This document shows positions 22,257 through 35,875 of a stretch of DNA of 64,000 nucleotides, piece after piece. Origin of the DNA: Leucaena leucocephala (Eukaryota; Streptophyta; Magnoliopsida; Fabales; Fabaceae); contig CM073520.1 in assembly GCA_037074615.1 (NCBI GenBank), positions 31,057,527-31,121,526 of the forward strand, written 5' to 3'. The notes under the pieces are model-generated. The model saw only the letters and a list, made by a program, of their open reading frames with translations, was not told the DNA's origin and ran no database searches. Numbering within the stretch: the first letter of the stretch is position 1; every line of letters starts with the position of its first letter. Position numbers and translations under genes: made by a program.

Positions 22257-22860
22257 CTCTTATTTCTTTGTGCACTCTCTAGAGGAGCGTGGTTTAGGGC
22301 ATTTGCAATCTAATTTAGCCAATAGGGTGTTGCAGCCTGAGTAAGAAATATGATTTATTCTCTTATAGTGAATAGGAACACCCACACTATAAAACTAATC
22401 GTTATTTTTCTAAATTTGATTTGGAAAGAAAATAATGAATCAAGCTGTACAGTAAAAGGTTAATTTAAATCATCATTCTATGATGAAACAATTCATGGAT
22501 ATCTCTTATTATTATCTGAGCTATATAAGCTTGCAAGTGATCAAGTATGGTTCTTTGTAGCTACGTACCCTTTTGCTTTGGAAAATGTCAGCTCCCCTCT
22601 TAACGAGTTCCTGCATGAATGGATTATTAATGTTAGGTATGATAGAGATTTTATTGAAAACTTTGTCTAGGTTAAAATTTTGGCTCTTCCTTATAAAATG
22701 GTTTTACCTCTTATCTCTACAGAAGATGTTGACTTAGACAATAAATTATAACTCTTCAAGGGATTTATCGATGGATTTGGTGAAAGTGATAGTTTTAAAG
22801 AAGACTATTACCATAAGAAGTTGCAGATTTTTATCCATGATCTAATGTCATTGTAAGTTT

Positions 22861-23402
22861 AAGATCTAATAGCATTGATTTTTTTCTTCTTCTGATTTTC
22901 ATTTATGTAATTTAGATAATACTTCTTTCTTCTGATGCCCCTATTTTATAATATAGGAGTTTATTATGTTGTATCTTTTTTATTTTTCTAGATGTATTAT
23001 TTTTTATTCAAAAAGTTGTCTCCTCTCTTATTTTGTTGAGAATGGTATACATAATTATATGTATGTATGTATGTATGTATGTGCACGAAGGAACACAAAG
23101 GACAAAACAATTAAGCATGTATGTCAATATTACTTTCCTCAGATTTTTTTAATCACTTTGACTGCATCAGGCATCATGGTGGTTAATTATGGAGCTCTTT
23201 TAATAATTAAGTATGTATGTTAACAAGTAATTGTCTTTTTCTTCAAATAATAAAAGGATTTTTTTTGTTTTAACATAATATTTTTTTTTAAATTTTCATC
23301 TACGCAACATAGAGTAATCATTATTTTTTTTTATCTTGATATATATGCAAAAGTTTCCTTTAATTAGTTTTTACTATGCTAAAAAATGGATTATGATCTA
23401 AA
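22861..23402. other. AT-rich spacer with (GTAT)n
   Basis: Nothing recognised except a GTAT tetranucleotide run at about 23058-23082 and poly-T tracts. The open frame 22966-23223 is driven by that repeat. Confidence 0.45.
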
Positions 23403-23734
23403 TGTGATAAAAATAAGAGAAAAATGAAGAAGTTAGAGAGGAAAGAAATAATAAATCAAGAGATTGAGAGAGAAGACAAGAGAGTATTCTTCATTCACTT
23501 GTATATTCTTACTTATACAAATACCTTGTATATGACCTCTATTTATAGGCTCCAACCATTAAAGACTGAACCTAAGATTATAAAGAAATAAAGATGAATA
23601 TAATATCATTAACAATAAGAATTTTTTTTCAAGTAATTCATTGGAGAGGTTATGGGTTTGTGGCATTAAGAGAAAATTGAATCCTAAGAGGTAAGGGTTA
23701 TCGACATCCACATATACATATAATAATTATAACA
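23403..23734 (-). repeat. 3' LTR of the Copia element
   Basis: 332 bp, TG...CA; aligns over its whole length with 29004-29335, sharing ATACCTTGTATAT, CTATTTATAGGCTC (TATA-like) and TAATTCATTGGAGA. The polypurine tract lies next to its inner border at 23735-23743. Confidence 0.85.
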
Positions 23735-25600
23735 CTCCCCCTTGAATGTCCATGACAACTATTGTGCCTCATTAAAACCTTACTAAAAAATTTAGTGGAA
23801 CAAAAATCTAGTGAAGAAAAATGAGTATACAATACATATTGAAGCTGGCTCATTAAAACCTTACCAGGGAAATCCAGTGAGATAAAACTTTAGTTAAGAG
23901 AAAAAAAGTACAACATAACTTTACTCCTCCTTATAATAATATCATCTTTACTTCTCCTTATTACCATATTATTTTTATCCCAAGATGATAACATCGACTT
24001 TTCGATGTCACTTTCTCAATAGAGTGTATTATTTGCAATACTTTTTGAGTATATCTTTCTTTTAGCTGAATCATGCATGATGCATTGTGATAATATATTT
24101 CTCTAACATATCTTTGGGATATATTGAATTATCAACACACTCCTCTTTACCTTATCCACTCAAATCTCAATTTCATTATCCATTGTGTACCTATAAGAAC
24201 TTAATTTTGCCAATAAAATTATAACATATAATACCAACACATTAGGTAAATATAATAGAATAAATATATATGACTTATGATCCACTAAATTTAATATATT
24301 TTTATAAACAACAAAGATTCTAAAATCATTTGATATTCTACTCTAGATATTTCCTTTATACACTTCAGATATTTTAAATCCTTAAAATATTATCATGTAA
24401 ACTTTACTATTTAGTGAGCCATATGCATATGCTATAACAATATATATTAGGTAGATATTTTAATTTCTTATACTGCCAGACTAGTAATATATGCAAAAAT
24501 TATTGCCTCCACCACAGAATAATATTTCTCATCATTAGCTTTATATTTCAGGTGTTTGGACTATATGCCCACAATTTTCACATATTGAAAGAATATAATT
24601 CTATTTTCATTGCGGCTTTGCCCTTTTACTTTTTCTTTTGGCCAGATATTTTTTTGTCTACTTCGTATGATAGTTTTACATGTAAGATCTTCATTTGATC
24701 ACATGATATTATTATCAAATTGTTGTTGACAACTTTATATTTTATGTTCCATTGTTCTTATTTTGACATAACTTATTGAGATCCATTTATTAAATTTCAA
24801 GTACTTTGACCTCTTTTGAGATTTTTGCCAGTAGTCATATCTTAGCACTCTTCTAGAGTATCTACATCCTCAATATGATTATCTTAATTGCATGTTTCTC
24901 TATTTTCAATATTATATTTGGAATCGATAAGTGTTTAATGATTCAGTTATGTCTCACTTTCTTTTATACTAATTAGAGATTTTTAACTAGAATTTTAGGT
25001 TAATAATTGAATCTGGTAGATATTTTATAATATTTTATGAATACAATATTTGATAAACTTCTGGTCCATACCACTATATTTGAGGATCTACCTTTAACAA
25101 TAATAATAATGTATTCTATTTTTTCTCTTCTCTAACTACTCAATTTCTCCCCTCATATTAGGAAAACTTTGTCAAATGACAGTCAACTAATTATATAGTA
25201 TAAGTCGCCTAAATCTATTTGTTTTTAGAAACATCATTGTGTTTCATTTAGAGACAAATAAGAAGCAGGTTATTTCCCAACATTGATCCCAACTTTCTTT
25301 AAATATCTATCTATATGCATTGTGGTGGATCGATATTTCAATAAACATTGCACATTTAAAAATATAAGACTCCTGACCAAAAACTATTTTTATCGGGAGA
25401 ATTTTATTAGCTTGATATGGATATATGCCGTAACATATCAAATCAAATATGCTAAAATTGAAATATAAATTTTGTTCTTATAAGCATTGATCAAGTTACT
25501 TATGGAGGCATTAATAAAGTATTCTTATATTCTAGAAATTGTGCACTCAACATAATGATTATATTTGTACAAATAATCTTGCAAGTTTATGGTTACAAAC

Positions 25601-25725
25601 TCATAATAATCTCACATGTAACCATCTTATAGATACTTCTATCAAATTTAGTAAATATTTGTATGGTTTACATGCTTCTAAATGGGCCCATATAATATGG
25701 CGTTGATATATTTTCAGAAATGTAG
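25601..25725 (-). pseudogene. Copia integrase remnant
   Basis: Minus-strand translation keeps WAHLEACKPYKYLL and IEVSIRWLHVRLL, which line up with the integrase N-terminal core of Retrofit/Tork-like Copia elements. Stops occur in every longer reading. Confidence 0.5.
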
Positions 25726-28489
25726 ACATTAATTCTAAATAATAACTAGTAATATTCTCATGATCAATTTTGTTTGAGAACAAGCAACACATATGATTTC
25801 TTAAATTTTATAATATGTTAGTTATTTATGAAGAATCTTTTAGTTCTTCAATCGATGTCAATACATAATCTTTAATAATTTATTAGATCATATATATGGT
25901 CTATTATGATTAAATAAACCATGCCAACATTACATCTGTTTGGATCGATAAACTTTTATTTTACTGTAGCCAATAATAAACTTTTCAATTTTCATAATAT
26001 ATGACTGGTTTACAATCTCAATATAACATCTATTTTTGGGAGATCAATTAGACTTTTATAAAGATTTAAGCAAAATTTCATTCAATATTAGCTCACATTT
26101 ATATACCAACAATCCCTTCAAGTGTGAGTCATATAAATATTAGATGACACTGTGAGTCATATAATAATCACCCTCACATTTTTTTATGAATTTGATCTAG
26201 AAGTTTAGGTGCTTCCCATCATACATATAGTTAGAGATTTTAATCTAATAAGGCTATCAACTTCATACCTTTTGGTGAACAGAAGTTCTGATATATGGGT
26301 CAATTTTTATTATCAATTCTTTTTCTACCCAAAAGAAAATATGTCTTAGTTCAAGAAAATATGTCTTAGTCCTTCAGGAATTATATCAATTTTGTTACAA
26401 AAGGTTCTTCAGGAACTGCCATATATTATTACTATATAATTTCAGTACTAATTAATAATATACTTGAATTTACTTTTCTCGATACATATTTAACATGAGT
26501 ATTTAAAATTATCTACCACATATATATCTTCTCATAATATTTCTTGATAGACAAATAATTGTAGATTTGTATCTCACATAAAAAATATTGAATAAAATTA
26601 ATAAATAATCATTACTTAAAATGAACCCAACCCTCAATAAAATTTTTCCTATTGATCCTTCTATCAAGATATATTTAAAAATATATATACGACTAAATTG
26701 ATATGTATGTAAAGTACATATAATAAAATTTCAATAAATCTACCAAATGGAAGTGAATAATAAATTGCTAACGTTTTCTAATGAATGCACAACTATAGAT
26801 AAATATATAGATTAATCGTTCATGTTTAATAATTATATATTGTGCACCAAAAATTATTAAGCTAAAACTCTTCAATAGAATACATACTTATAATATTAAT
26901 AATTTTCTTTTAAATTATCCCAATTATTGAAGTATCCATAAATTTGACTGGCAATATATAGAGTTTACATACACTAAAAAAATGATTTTGTCCAACCCAT
27001 CAATTATTTATAATAATTTTTCTTGTAAAATTAAATCAATTATCAATCTCCCAATTCAAATGTAATACACACATATAATTTTATTTTTCTAAAATATCAA
27101 ATTCTCCCATTCATAATACAATGAATTGGAAAAATATCACCAAAAAAATTTTATACTATTTATGATGAAATTGATTGGATCATATTATAGACATCCAAAT
27201 AAATCAAATTTTAAGTTTAAACTTGACATTGTTTTGTTTTATTCTCCTAAATTTCTGATGCATCTTATTACATGTTTTAAAAAAAAATCTCAATTATAGA
27301 GTTCACTCAAAATTCAATAATATATATCTGTCACTAAGTTTTACAGACACTGTCACAACTATATCACATACAATAAATTATATTGCAAGGTGTACTATTA
27401 TGATAAACATATTGAATTCATATAAATCATATATATTTACTTTTCATATAATTCAATTCACAAACTTATCAATCTCACAATAATAAATGCTTATAATTAT
27501 TTGTCTCTCACAAATCATAATAAATTTAAATGCTAATAAAAATAAATATCACATACCTTTTAAATTTATATAGCCATTTTTTTTTGCTTTATAATAACTC
27601 TAGTCATCTTTCTCTACAACTATTTGCCTCAAACATTATAATTATTTTTGATACTTTCTATAAAAGTTTATAGTCCTTTTGGTGTTAGCACCTATTTTGA
27701 CATTTAATTTTAATATATTTATGTATATTTGTCATTATAATTTTTTTTCATATTTTAACTTTTGTTCATAGACTTATGGTCATATTATAATATTTGCTCA
27801 TACAGATATATTATTATTTTCACAATTATGGTTCACTAACCAAAATAAAATATCATTGGCTTTCAATTGTCAATTTTTTATTACAATATGGTCATACATA
27901 GTCGTTATTATTTTCTCATATATGTGTTCTATATTACAATAGTAGATCATCAATTTCTCAAAATCATATGCTAATTAGCACTATTACTTTCCAATGATAT
28001 GATTCTCTTTAAAGTATTAGTCTCCAAGACTATAGCAAAAATATTTTTTTCAATGTTATACAACTCTTTTTAGACTATTTGACATTTGAATTATTATTCT
28101 TCAGAACTTTGATATTTGTAATTATTGAATTTTTAAATTGTTATAATATTTTTTTTACCATTGTCATTTATAAGAGCTATAAGATGATCTTCTACCAGAA
28201 AACTATTTATTATCAAAAGTTAGATGACTTCTGGTCATATAATCACAAAATTATATGTACTAGCTACAAAATTAAATATATATATAGATGGAAAAAATAG
28301 AAGAGATGGATAAATATATTAAAAAATTAATATAAAGGGGAGAAAAATTAATTAACAATATAAAAATATAGATACATTATTATAAATTAGTTCAAGAATA
28401 ATACTGGAACAAAGTAAATTAAATAAATTCATACTCATAATCAAATATAACGAACAAATAAACCCCAAAATCATATAAATCAAATTATA

Positions 28490-28860
28490 TAATTACATAT
28501 AATACTATATATTGTGTGTGTATATAGATATATCCAAACAATGTGAACAAATACAATAAAATAAAGGAAACATATAAATGACATAAGTTATGTGTGTCAA
28601 TCATAATAATGTGAATATAAAAATAAACAATATAAAATATAATATAAAAATAAATAACAAGATAAAAGATAACAAGAAAAAGATAAATATATATAACATA
28701 AATAAAAATATAAAACAATAGACATCGTAAAAATATAAATATAAAATAACGTAGATAACAAACAAAATAATAGTATAATATGATACAAGCAACATAATAA
28801 ATATATATAATAAAACATAACAAAAATGATTAAAAAATAATAAACAATATATTCAATATA
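28490..28860. repeat. ATA-rich low-complexity tract
   Basis: A, AT and ATAA words dominate for about 350 bases. The overlapping minus-strand frames made of Ile, Tyr, Phe and Leu here are artefacts of composition, not membrane proteins. Confidence 0.7.
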
Positions 28861-29003
28861 AATATATAGAAAATTAAAATTGCATATGATCATTGGGTAA
28901 AAGAAATATTTGTGTAAATTGGCATTATCATATACCATAAGAATATATGAATCTATAAGAAATTTATATCTTAAATTTTCAAAACGAACTCCTGCTGATA
29001 TCA

Positions 29004-29335
29004 TGTTATAAAAATGAGTGAAAAATAAATAAACTAGAGAAGAAAGAAATAATAAGACAAGAGATTGAGAGAAAAGATAAGAGAATATTCTTCATTCATT
29101 TGAATATTTATATTTGTACAAATACCTTGTATATATCATCTATTTATAGGCTCTAACCATTAAAGACTAAATTTAAGGTTATAAAAGAATAATGATAAAT
29201 ATAATGACATTAACAATAAGAAACTCTTCTCAAGTAATTCATTGGAGAAGTTATGGGTTTATGACATTCAAACAAAATTGAATCCTAAAAGGTAACTGTT
29301 ATATACATCTATACATACATATAATATTTGTAACA
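29004..29335 (-). repeat. 5' LTR of the Copia element
   Basis: Minus strand starts TGTTACAAATATTATATGTA and ends TTTTTATAACA, followed by the primer-binding-site-like TGATATCAG at 29003-28995. Same 332-bp length as its partner. Confidence 0.85.
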
Positions 29336-29438
29336 CGCATCACTATATATAAAAATATTTAAGAATTTTCATGCATCATGAAATTTTAATGTATCTCTTT
29401 AAATAAAGAATGTAAGAATTTATTGTTATGAATTGCAT

Positions 29439-30218
29439 TAGGGGTGTGTATGGGTAGGGCTAGGCAGGGCAGTCCTCCTGCCCGGTGCCCTGCCCAAAAA
29501 ATGCATGGACTGTATTTTACAGCCCGATGTTCGGCCCTACCAGGTAAAAGCCCTAACAATTTTGGCCTGGGTATGGGCGGGCTAGGCATGCCCAAGTCGT
29601 GATGTCATGCTCATGTTGTGAAAAAAATATGCAATTATGAATTTTTAAAATAATACCATTTTCATTTATCTTCAATAGTTAAATAATATCTATAATCTAC
29701 TAAGAATAAGAGAACAAAGATAATAATTAAAATCTTGAGATACATTGCATATAAAAAATAAGCGTTAAAATCTAAATAGTTTGTAATTATAACTTTGCAT
29801 CAATCTCCCCAATATTGACAAAGATAAATCATCTAAAAAAATAAAATAAATAATTATAATTTATAATGTAATCATATAATAATTAACAAAGTTAAAAAAA
29901 GAAGAAAAAATTAGTATAGTTATAAATATTAAAAGAAATAACTTACCTACTTAACTACTTATATTTCTAAAATTACTTTATAGTCATCAGTAGCTATCAT
30001 ATTCTCCCTTCTAAGATAGAGAAAAAAATAAAAAAAATAAAAGAAGGGGTGCTCATGGGCAAGGCAGCCCCTATGCCCGATACCCAGCCCGAAAAATGTA
30101 TGGGCTGTATTTTACAACCCGATGCCCAGCCCTGCCTTATATTTATTGGGTTGGGCAGGGTATTTTTATTGCGGGCTAAAAAGAGCATACCGGACTGCGG
30201 GTTTTGTGCACAACCCTA
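29439..30218. mobile_element. hAT-type MITE, 780 bp, with 8-bp target duplication
   Basis: Ends are TAGGGGTGTGTA and (rc) TAGGGTTGTGCA, typical short hAT terminal repeats, flanked by AATTGCAT at 29431-29438 and 30219-30226. Subterminal zones are rich in GGGCAGGGC/GCCCGGTGCCC words; the middle is AT-rich. No transposase. This intact copy defines the family also seen at 7820 and at the right end of the 40394-43543 element. Confidence 0.9.
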
Positions 30219-30226
30219 AATTGCAT

Positions 30227-31319
30227 GATGTTTCTAGTTATTTCATAAAATGCCTGTCACCGTGCCTGTTTATTTTCCCCAAAACTATAATTTAAATAGT
30301 ATTTTTGGGTCTTTGAGTTAAAAATTAAGTAAATAGTTATCAAATATGTATAATAGTTTTTAGAGTAAATTATAGTTTTGAGGGTCTAAAACTATAGTGT
30401 TAGATAAGTTTGTATGACTATCTTCTAAGTAAAAAAAATATTTTTAGGCTATATAATAATTATTTTATCTATATTTTTTTCTCAATACCCCATATTATTT
30501 CTAATAATTTACCAATAAAAAAATTATTTTAATAATAATTAGATAAATACTTATTTTTTTAAATATATTATCTAGAAACTATTCTATATCAACTATTTTT
30601 CAAAAGTTAAATTAAGGGGGCCTATTATAAGAGATATTTTTTTATTTTTATTTTCAAGGTGTAGGACACGCTAGTTTCATAGGAGAAGGATTAACATATG
30701 TAAGCCCTACACAAAATATAATTCATTCATGCTTTTGATCAAATTTATAAATAAATTATTTATTGTAGATTTCTCCAAAACACCATAGTGTATATTAAAA
30801 CTATTTTTTGATGAATACTCTTTAATATATATGTAACTATATAAGGATATTTTGAAAAAAATTTATAAAATTAGTAGACAATATAAATTGATATTTTATA
30901 GTTAAGATCAAAATGAATATATTGTCTAACTTTTATAATTATGATGGATGAAAATGTCACTTAACATATGTCTACTATTTATAAGCCCTAACGCTTTTAA
31001 GAGTTATAATTTCATAAAGAATAGAGTTAAACAATATAATGGCATAATTGGAGGTTAAAGAAAATAAATATTAGAGACTATTTAATTTAAAAAGTATAAG
31101 TTATAATACTATTTAATATGAGATAGAATTTGAAGAGATTATAAAGATCTATATACACTATATAATATTTATTTTTTTTAGTCAAATAAATAAATAATTT
31201 ATTTAAATCTCTCGGTTTCGAAAATTTCCAACCAAAGTTTCATAACGTTTTTGGGGTACAAACGTGGTTTTGAGACAAACAAATAAACAATAAGTACTTT
31301 ATAATAGGAGGTTTTGACG
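30227..31319. other. AT-rich intergenic DNA upstream of MAT1
   Basis: No gene recognised. AT-rich with TTTTT runs and scattered GGGTCTTTGAGTTAAAA-like words. GC content rises sharply at about 31320, marking the MAT1 leader. Confidence 0.45.
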
Positions 31320-31609
31320 ATTTGTTCATGTTCCTTTCCGGTCCGAAATTACTAGCCCGATCCACAATCCCACGTTGCCGTACGACCCAGGGACACATCT
31401 CCCCGCCCCTTTCGTCTTCTTTTCTGAAAGCCCACCACCCCATTGCATCTGATTCTGAGGCCGGCTACAACCACACCGGAGGTTACGAAAGAACGTACCA
31501 GTGACGACCACACAATTACAACGGTCGACCAGCTCTCGGGAGTATCGCGACCACCATTGGACAGCTTCGTCGTTTTCTGTATCACGACAGCCATCTCGCT
31601 CGGCCTAAG
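31320..31609 (+). promoter_or_regulatory. Probable MAT1 promoter-proximal region and 5' UTR exon
   Basis: A GC-richer island, unlike the AT-rich DNA around it, ends at a good donor AAG|GTAACT (31609/31610). The matching acceptor TTTTAG at 32141-32146 opens the exon with the start codon, so the gene has a 5' UTR intron of 537 bp. The start site within the island is unknown. Short frames here on both strands look like shadows of the GC content. Confidence 0.6.
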
Positions 31610-32189
31610 GTAACTCCTACTTTGGTCACAAATGTCATATCTAAGATTTCTTCAGTTGATTTGAGATTTGGGAGTTTTTCAAGTTTTGGGCCTTCTATCG
31701 CGTGTATGTGTTGAAGTGATTAATTCTGTGTTCCAGGAATGTTCTTTCTACAATATGCTAGACAATTTTTTTTTCTTACCACTTTGAATTATCCGTGTAA
31801 CGTGATGTAATAAGCTGAATGATGTGCATAGTGATGCTTGATTTCATCTTTTTGCGGAGAAGAAAATTATTTGGCGCATCATTAGTTTTCTTTACTCGAC
31901 TTGAAATGGTAGTGTATTTCCATTGGTTTTAATAGCAATGTGTAGCTGCTGACTGTGGAAGATATTACTCAGCCTTAACCTGTTTGTTAAGATCACTTTA
32001 AATGTAAAAAATGTACCTGTTTTCTTGCTTGAATGCTTGATGATTATGATATTAACATTTACCCGTTTGTTATATGATTTATGCTCTTATTTGGAAAGTT
32101 CCTAGTTATACAGCACTTGTTGTAAAATGCATAAATTAAATTTTAGGTTAGTAAAACAAGAGGAAGAACAGGAAGCTGGAAACAGCAAA

Positions 32190-35100
32190 ATGGTGGTCTC
32201 CAGTATCAATCCCCACAATAAGGAGATAGCTATCAGGAGGAGGATTGCTAGCATGTAATCTCTTATAGCCCTTTTCCTTAATTGCTTGCTTCTCATTTAA
32301 CTATGTTTTGTGAATATGGTGCAAAGAATTAAATCTAGTCATATACTATCCTGTATAATTCACATGATAAGCTGATTGGTGTTTTTGATACTGGAAGTAA
32401 ACATTATTGAAGCTAGACTAGTTAGAAAAGGTGATGCAATACATTGTAATATAGGTAGCAATTTGTCAGCGCTTGCGAGTAAGATCATGTGGAGAGTGTT
32501 TTAAATTACATTTACTTGATTACATGGGCATTTCTGCCATAATGATTCTTGATTAACTGACTGGTTTTTGGAACTCGAATTTCCTAATGAAACATTAGAG
32601 ATTGGGTTGGTTACAACAAGCATGGGGGATTCAAAGGTGATGAGGTTCTATCCTCTTTCTAGCATTGCAATGTTAGAGACTCTTACATATTCTTAGCTTA
32701 TGTAATGGTTTAAGAGAAGGCAGATTGTTTCTTTTGGTTTATAGCGTTTTTGATATAGGTGGGTGAATTCCTAGAGAAGCTTTTTGGGTGGATAGGAGAA
32801 GTCTCCAAGTTCTGACGGCTTCATTAATGATTTCTTACAAAACTATCGGGACTTATGAGGCTATGCTGAAGTATATGGAGGAGCATTATATGGCTGGCGA
32901 TATCAATGAGTGGCTAAATTTCGTTTTCATGACTCTACCGCTGGGAAGGATCATCTATGGGGAAGGACTACAAGAAATCAATTTGGAGATGCATGATTTA
33001 ATCCCTTATCACTTAGGTTGTGTCAGTCTGGTTAAATCATGTGTATAAATAGCAAAGAAATGTACTGAGGGAATCATGGAAACCAAAGTAATTCTGTATT
33101 TCTGTATTATATATAAAGAAAGGGGGCCTAAACTCTCTTTTGAGCAGAAACAAGAAGGGTAGTCACAGACTTGTGAAGATGCCAATTATAAAAGAGGAAA
33201 CTTTTGTATTAGTTATTCTTTTAGGATATGGATATTGCCACCTGGCAATCCAACCCCATTTGTACTCCAACCATTCAGCTTTCAAAGAATAAGAATCAGA
33301 GAATCATTTAGCTCAAACTTTTCACTGAAGGTTTCTAACTGGTTGGATAGTTAATGCCACTCTTATTTAGACATGCTTTTCCAGTAATATATTTTTTGAA
33401 TCCGGGCAAGGGTGGTATATAAATTAGGAAAGACTATACTAGATTTTCTATGGTTTGCTATATAGTTGCAAGCAAACCACCCTGTTGGCTGGCAGACTTA
33501 TAGCCGTTGAAATGAGTGATGTACTCATGTCATGTGTTGGTTTCATTGCCAAGATGTGGCATATTCATTTCTACATTATCCAGTGATTTTTGCCTTATGT
33601 CATGGAACAAGTTGCTTGGACAGTGATCAGGATGTACGGAATTACCTTGGAGCATTTCTCCTGACCTGTTACAGTGGCTTTGGTGGAAATAAGGAGGCTA
33701 AATGTGTGGTAGGGTTAAGTCTTATGGTATTTGGTGTAATTGATTGGAGAGGAATGCTTTATATCTTGAATGGCATCTTGTGGAGTCTGCAGTGAGTTTT
33801 AGATAGGGTAGCTTGGGTTCTTCTCATGGTGTCTTTTTCAGATCTGCATAAATATTGGAAAGCTTTTGCTCTTTTCTTATTATTTTTGTCTTCTTAGGTG
33901 AACATCTTTTATTACTTGCTTGTAATATTTTTCTTGATAATAGAGTTCTTTTTTAATCCAAAACAAATCCTTTTGTGGCTCTCTTCTATTTTCTATTTTG
34001 TAGGAATTCATGTACTCAACTTATGCAATGTTGTTTCCTTAGTCCTTACATTGAATTCTTATTTTATCCTGAAGAAAAAAACCTTGCTATCGTTGATATT
34101 TTTTGTAATGCTTTCAATACCTGGTTGCTTGTAAAGCTGTTTTGTTTTTTTGAAGCAGTGTTAATAGATATAATAAAACTTTACTCATTAACTAATGGCT
34201 GGTTCATTTTCTGCTGAAGCTTCTAATGGCTTGATCAAATATTTAAGACTCTATTACTCTGTTAGGTTAAATGAATGGCCAAGGAGGACCGGGGTAACTG
34301 GCATAACTGCATAAGCTGGTGGCTCTCTGTAAAGGATATTAACATCAATTAACATTTATTTCATGATTTAATAGATATAAAATATTAGGAATTTTTGTTT
34401 TGATATTACTTGTAAAACATTTGACTTAAGTCGTTGACGTTGGTATCTGGGGACTGGGGGAAAAAGTGGTTTGGTACTCATTCAACATTTCGGTTCTCAG
34501 TAGGTGGGTCCATTAATATTAATTTCATTGCATGATCCATTTCTACTTCTCCATTTCAACCTATGCATACTTATGGCAGGTAGACTAAGACAAGCTTGTA
34601 ATTAACTGTTAAATTTTATAGATTTAATAAACGTGAAGATGATTTCCCATCTTTGAGAGAGTATAATGATTACTTGGAGGAAGTAGAGGACATGAGTAAG
34701 TTTCTATCATTACTGTAATGTGTGTATTGCTTGATAAAGTTTTGCTTTATTTTTAATTTTAATATGTTTTTTCAACTTTTGCAGCATTCAACTTGATTGA
34801 AGGAATAAATGTTGCTGCTATTGAGGAAAAAATTGCCAAATACCAGGAAGAAAATGCTGAACAAATAATGATAAATCGTGCCAAGAAGGTACTGCTGATG
34901 ACGATGGTCTATTCTTTGCTTCAGCCCCTACTCGATCTGCTCCTCTAAAAATGTTTCTGGTTTGCATGATTTATGGATCTGTTTATATGATATGACCTTA
35001 TTTAATAAGTTTGTTCTGAGCTTATATTTCTTAACGTATCATCTTTATTATTATCAAACAGGCAGAAGAATTAGCTGCAGCTGTGGCAGCTTGCAAGGGA

Positions 35101-35875
35101 CAACCTGCACAAACTGATAATGATGGGGTTAGCATTTCATTGCTACTCTTTTAATTGATTGGAATTCTTTTTTTGTCACCAGTCGTGTTTGAACTTGAAT
35201 GAGCTTTCTTGGCTATTTGAGACAGAGATTATTCAGTATTTGTAATGGGGTATTATATTATGTGCTTCCTAGCTTTCCACAAATCATAGGTTCCTAACAG
35301 ATTGTGTCTATTTTACAAGAAACTAAACCATTGAATTCGTCATCGACAACTGTCCAATATGAAAAGATGTAGATAGAAGATCAAGGAGGACGCTTGAATT
35401 ACAAAATGGAGTCTCATTATGAATATGATTTATTTGCAATTCTAGTTGTTGAGAGAACCTTATGATGCTGTTTGATCCTTATTATTATTGTTGTTGTTGT
35501 TATTGTCAAATTATCCAGCCTGCTTGGTTCAGTGAAGATATGCATGCACGCCAAAAGGATTTTCTTTCTCATCATGCTAGAATTTGGCATGCATGAAAGT
35601 AACTAACTCTATTCTTTCTGATACAGGGTGCAAACCAAACCTCTCAAGCAGGATTTGGTGTTCCACAGGGGCAATACGCGCCCACATTTGCCGGACAGCC
35701 GAGGCCCACTGGCCAACCTCTGCCACTTGGAGGGGGTGACATGCTGGGCTATGCCGGCGATGATGAAGAAACCATGAGACTGCGAGCTGAGAGAGGGGCT
35801 AGGGCTGGAGGATGGAGTGTGGAAATTAGCAGGAAGAGAGCTCTTGAAGAAGCCTTTGGAAGCATATGGATTTAA
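32190..35875 (+). CDS. MAT1: MAT1-like CDK-activating kinase assembly factor, plant type (185 aa)
   Basis: Encodes the plant form of MAT1, which joins CDK7-type kinase and cyclin H in the CAK/TFIIH kinase module in the nucleus. Five coding exons: 32190-32254, 34622-34695, 34785-34888, 35062-35127 and 35627-35875, all GT-AG with matching phases (total 558 nt with stop). The protein starts MVVSSINPHNKEIAIRRRIA, continues NKREDDFPSLREYNDYLEEV, NLIEGINVAAIEEKIAKYQE, then AEQIMINRAKKAEELAAAVA (helical, charged), a Gln/Pro-rich linker with APTFAGQPRPTG, and the conserved tail SRKRALEEAFGSIWI. As known for plant MAT1, it lacks the N-terminal RING finger of animal proteins, so this short start is expected. 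The second intron (first coding one) is 2.37 kb; open frames in it match nothing. No stops or frameshifts: probably functional. Confidence 0.92.
32255..34621 (+). other. Long intron of MAT1
   Basis: 2.37 kb between GTAATC and TTTATAG. T-rich as plant introns are. Frames of 78-87 codons at 32788, 33532, 33898 and 33975 have no recognisable family and no start context; no transposon ends were found. Confidence 0.75.

Larger units (their letters stand above)
20068..22860 (+). mobile_element. LINE (non-LTR retrotransposon) 3' remnant
   Basis: Plus-strand fragments follow the order of a plant LINE ORF2 C-terminal half. 20068-20250 encodes KYLGTWVDARRNRS and LLSQASRLTFIK, the region just after the reverse transcriptase core. 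20690-21000 keeps GRKKIHLSNN, LLAKQI and SWFWKGMF in shifted frames. After a solo-LTR insertion, 21950-22090 reads IWKIQLPYKYL-like and FIWKFLRAYVPIRVTLRAH, as in the zf-RVT zinc-binding domain. 22500-22670 may be the RNase H part. Many stops and frame changes; the reverse transcriptase core itself is missing. Dead element, probably 5'-truncated. Confidence 0.7.
23403..29335 (-). mobile_element. Old Copia-type LTR retrotransposon, 5.9 kb
   Basis: Two LTRs of 332 bp each bound it (29004-29335 and 23403-23734). On the minus strand the 5' LTR is followed by TGATATCAG, close to the initiator-Met primer site TGGTATCAG, and the 3' LTR is preceded by AAGGGGGAG, a polypurine tract. The inner part is extremely AT-rich with no long frame, but minus strand near 25720-25620 encodes MGPFRS and a LIEVSIRWLHVRLL-like stretch, the shape of Copia integrase (GPFRYFMVLIDASTRW in intact relatives), and near 24580 CENCGH recalls the gag zinc knuckle. 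Flanks CTAAA and CGCAT do not match, so the target duplication has decayed or the ends recombined. LTR divergence and AT drift mean an old, long-methylated copy. Confidence 0.82.

Noticed and set aside
28485..29004. Overlapping minus-strand frames of Ile/Tyr/Phe/Leu that look like membrane proteins
   Set aside because: The DNA is an ATA-rich low-complexity tract within a dead Copia element; any reading gives such residues.
23398..29340. 5-bp duplication around the Copia element
   Set aside because: CTAAA and CGCAT differ; the LTR pair, PBS and PPT support the element without it.
31240..31594. Several overlapping frames on both strands
   Set aside because: They overlap the MAT1 leader island and are a by-product of its GC content and lack of TAA/TAG words.
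32788..34217. Four plus-strand frames in the MAT1 region
   Set aside because: All lie in the 2.37-kb intron, with no splice, start or family support.
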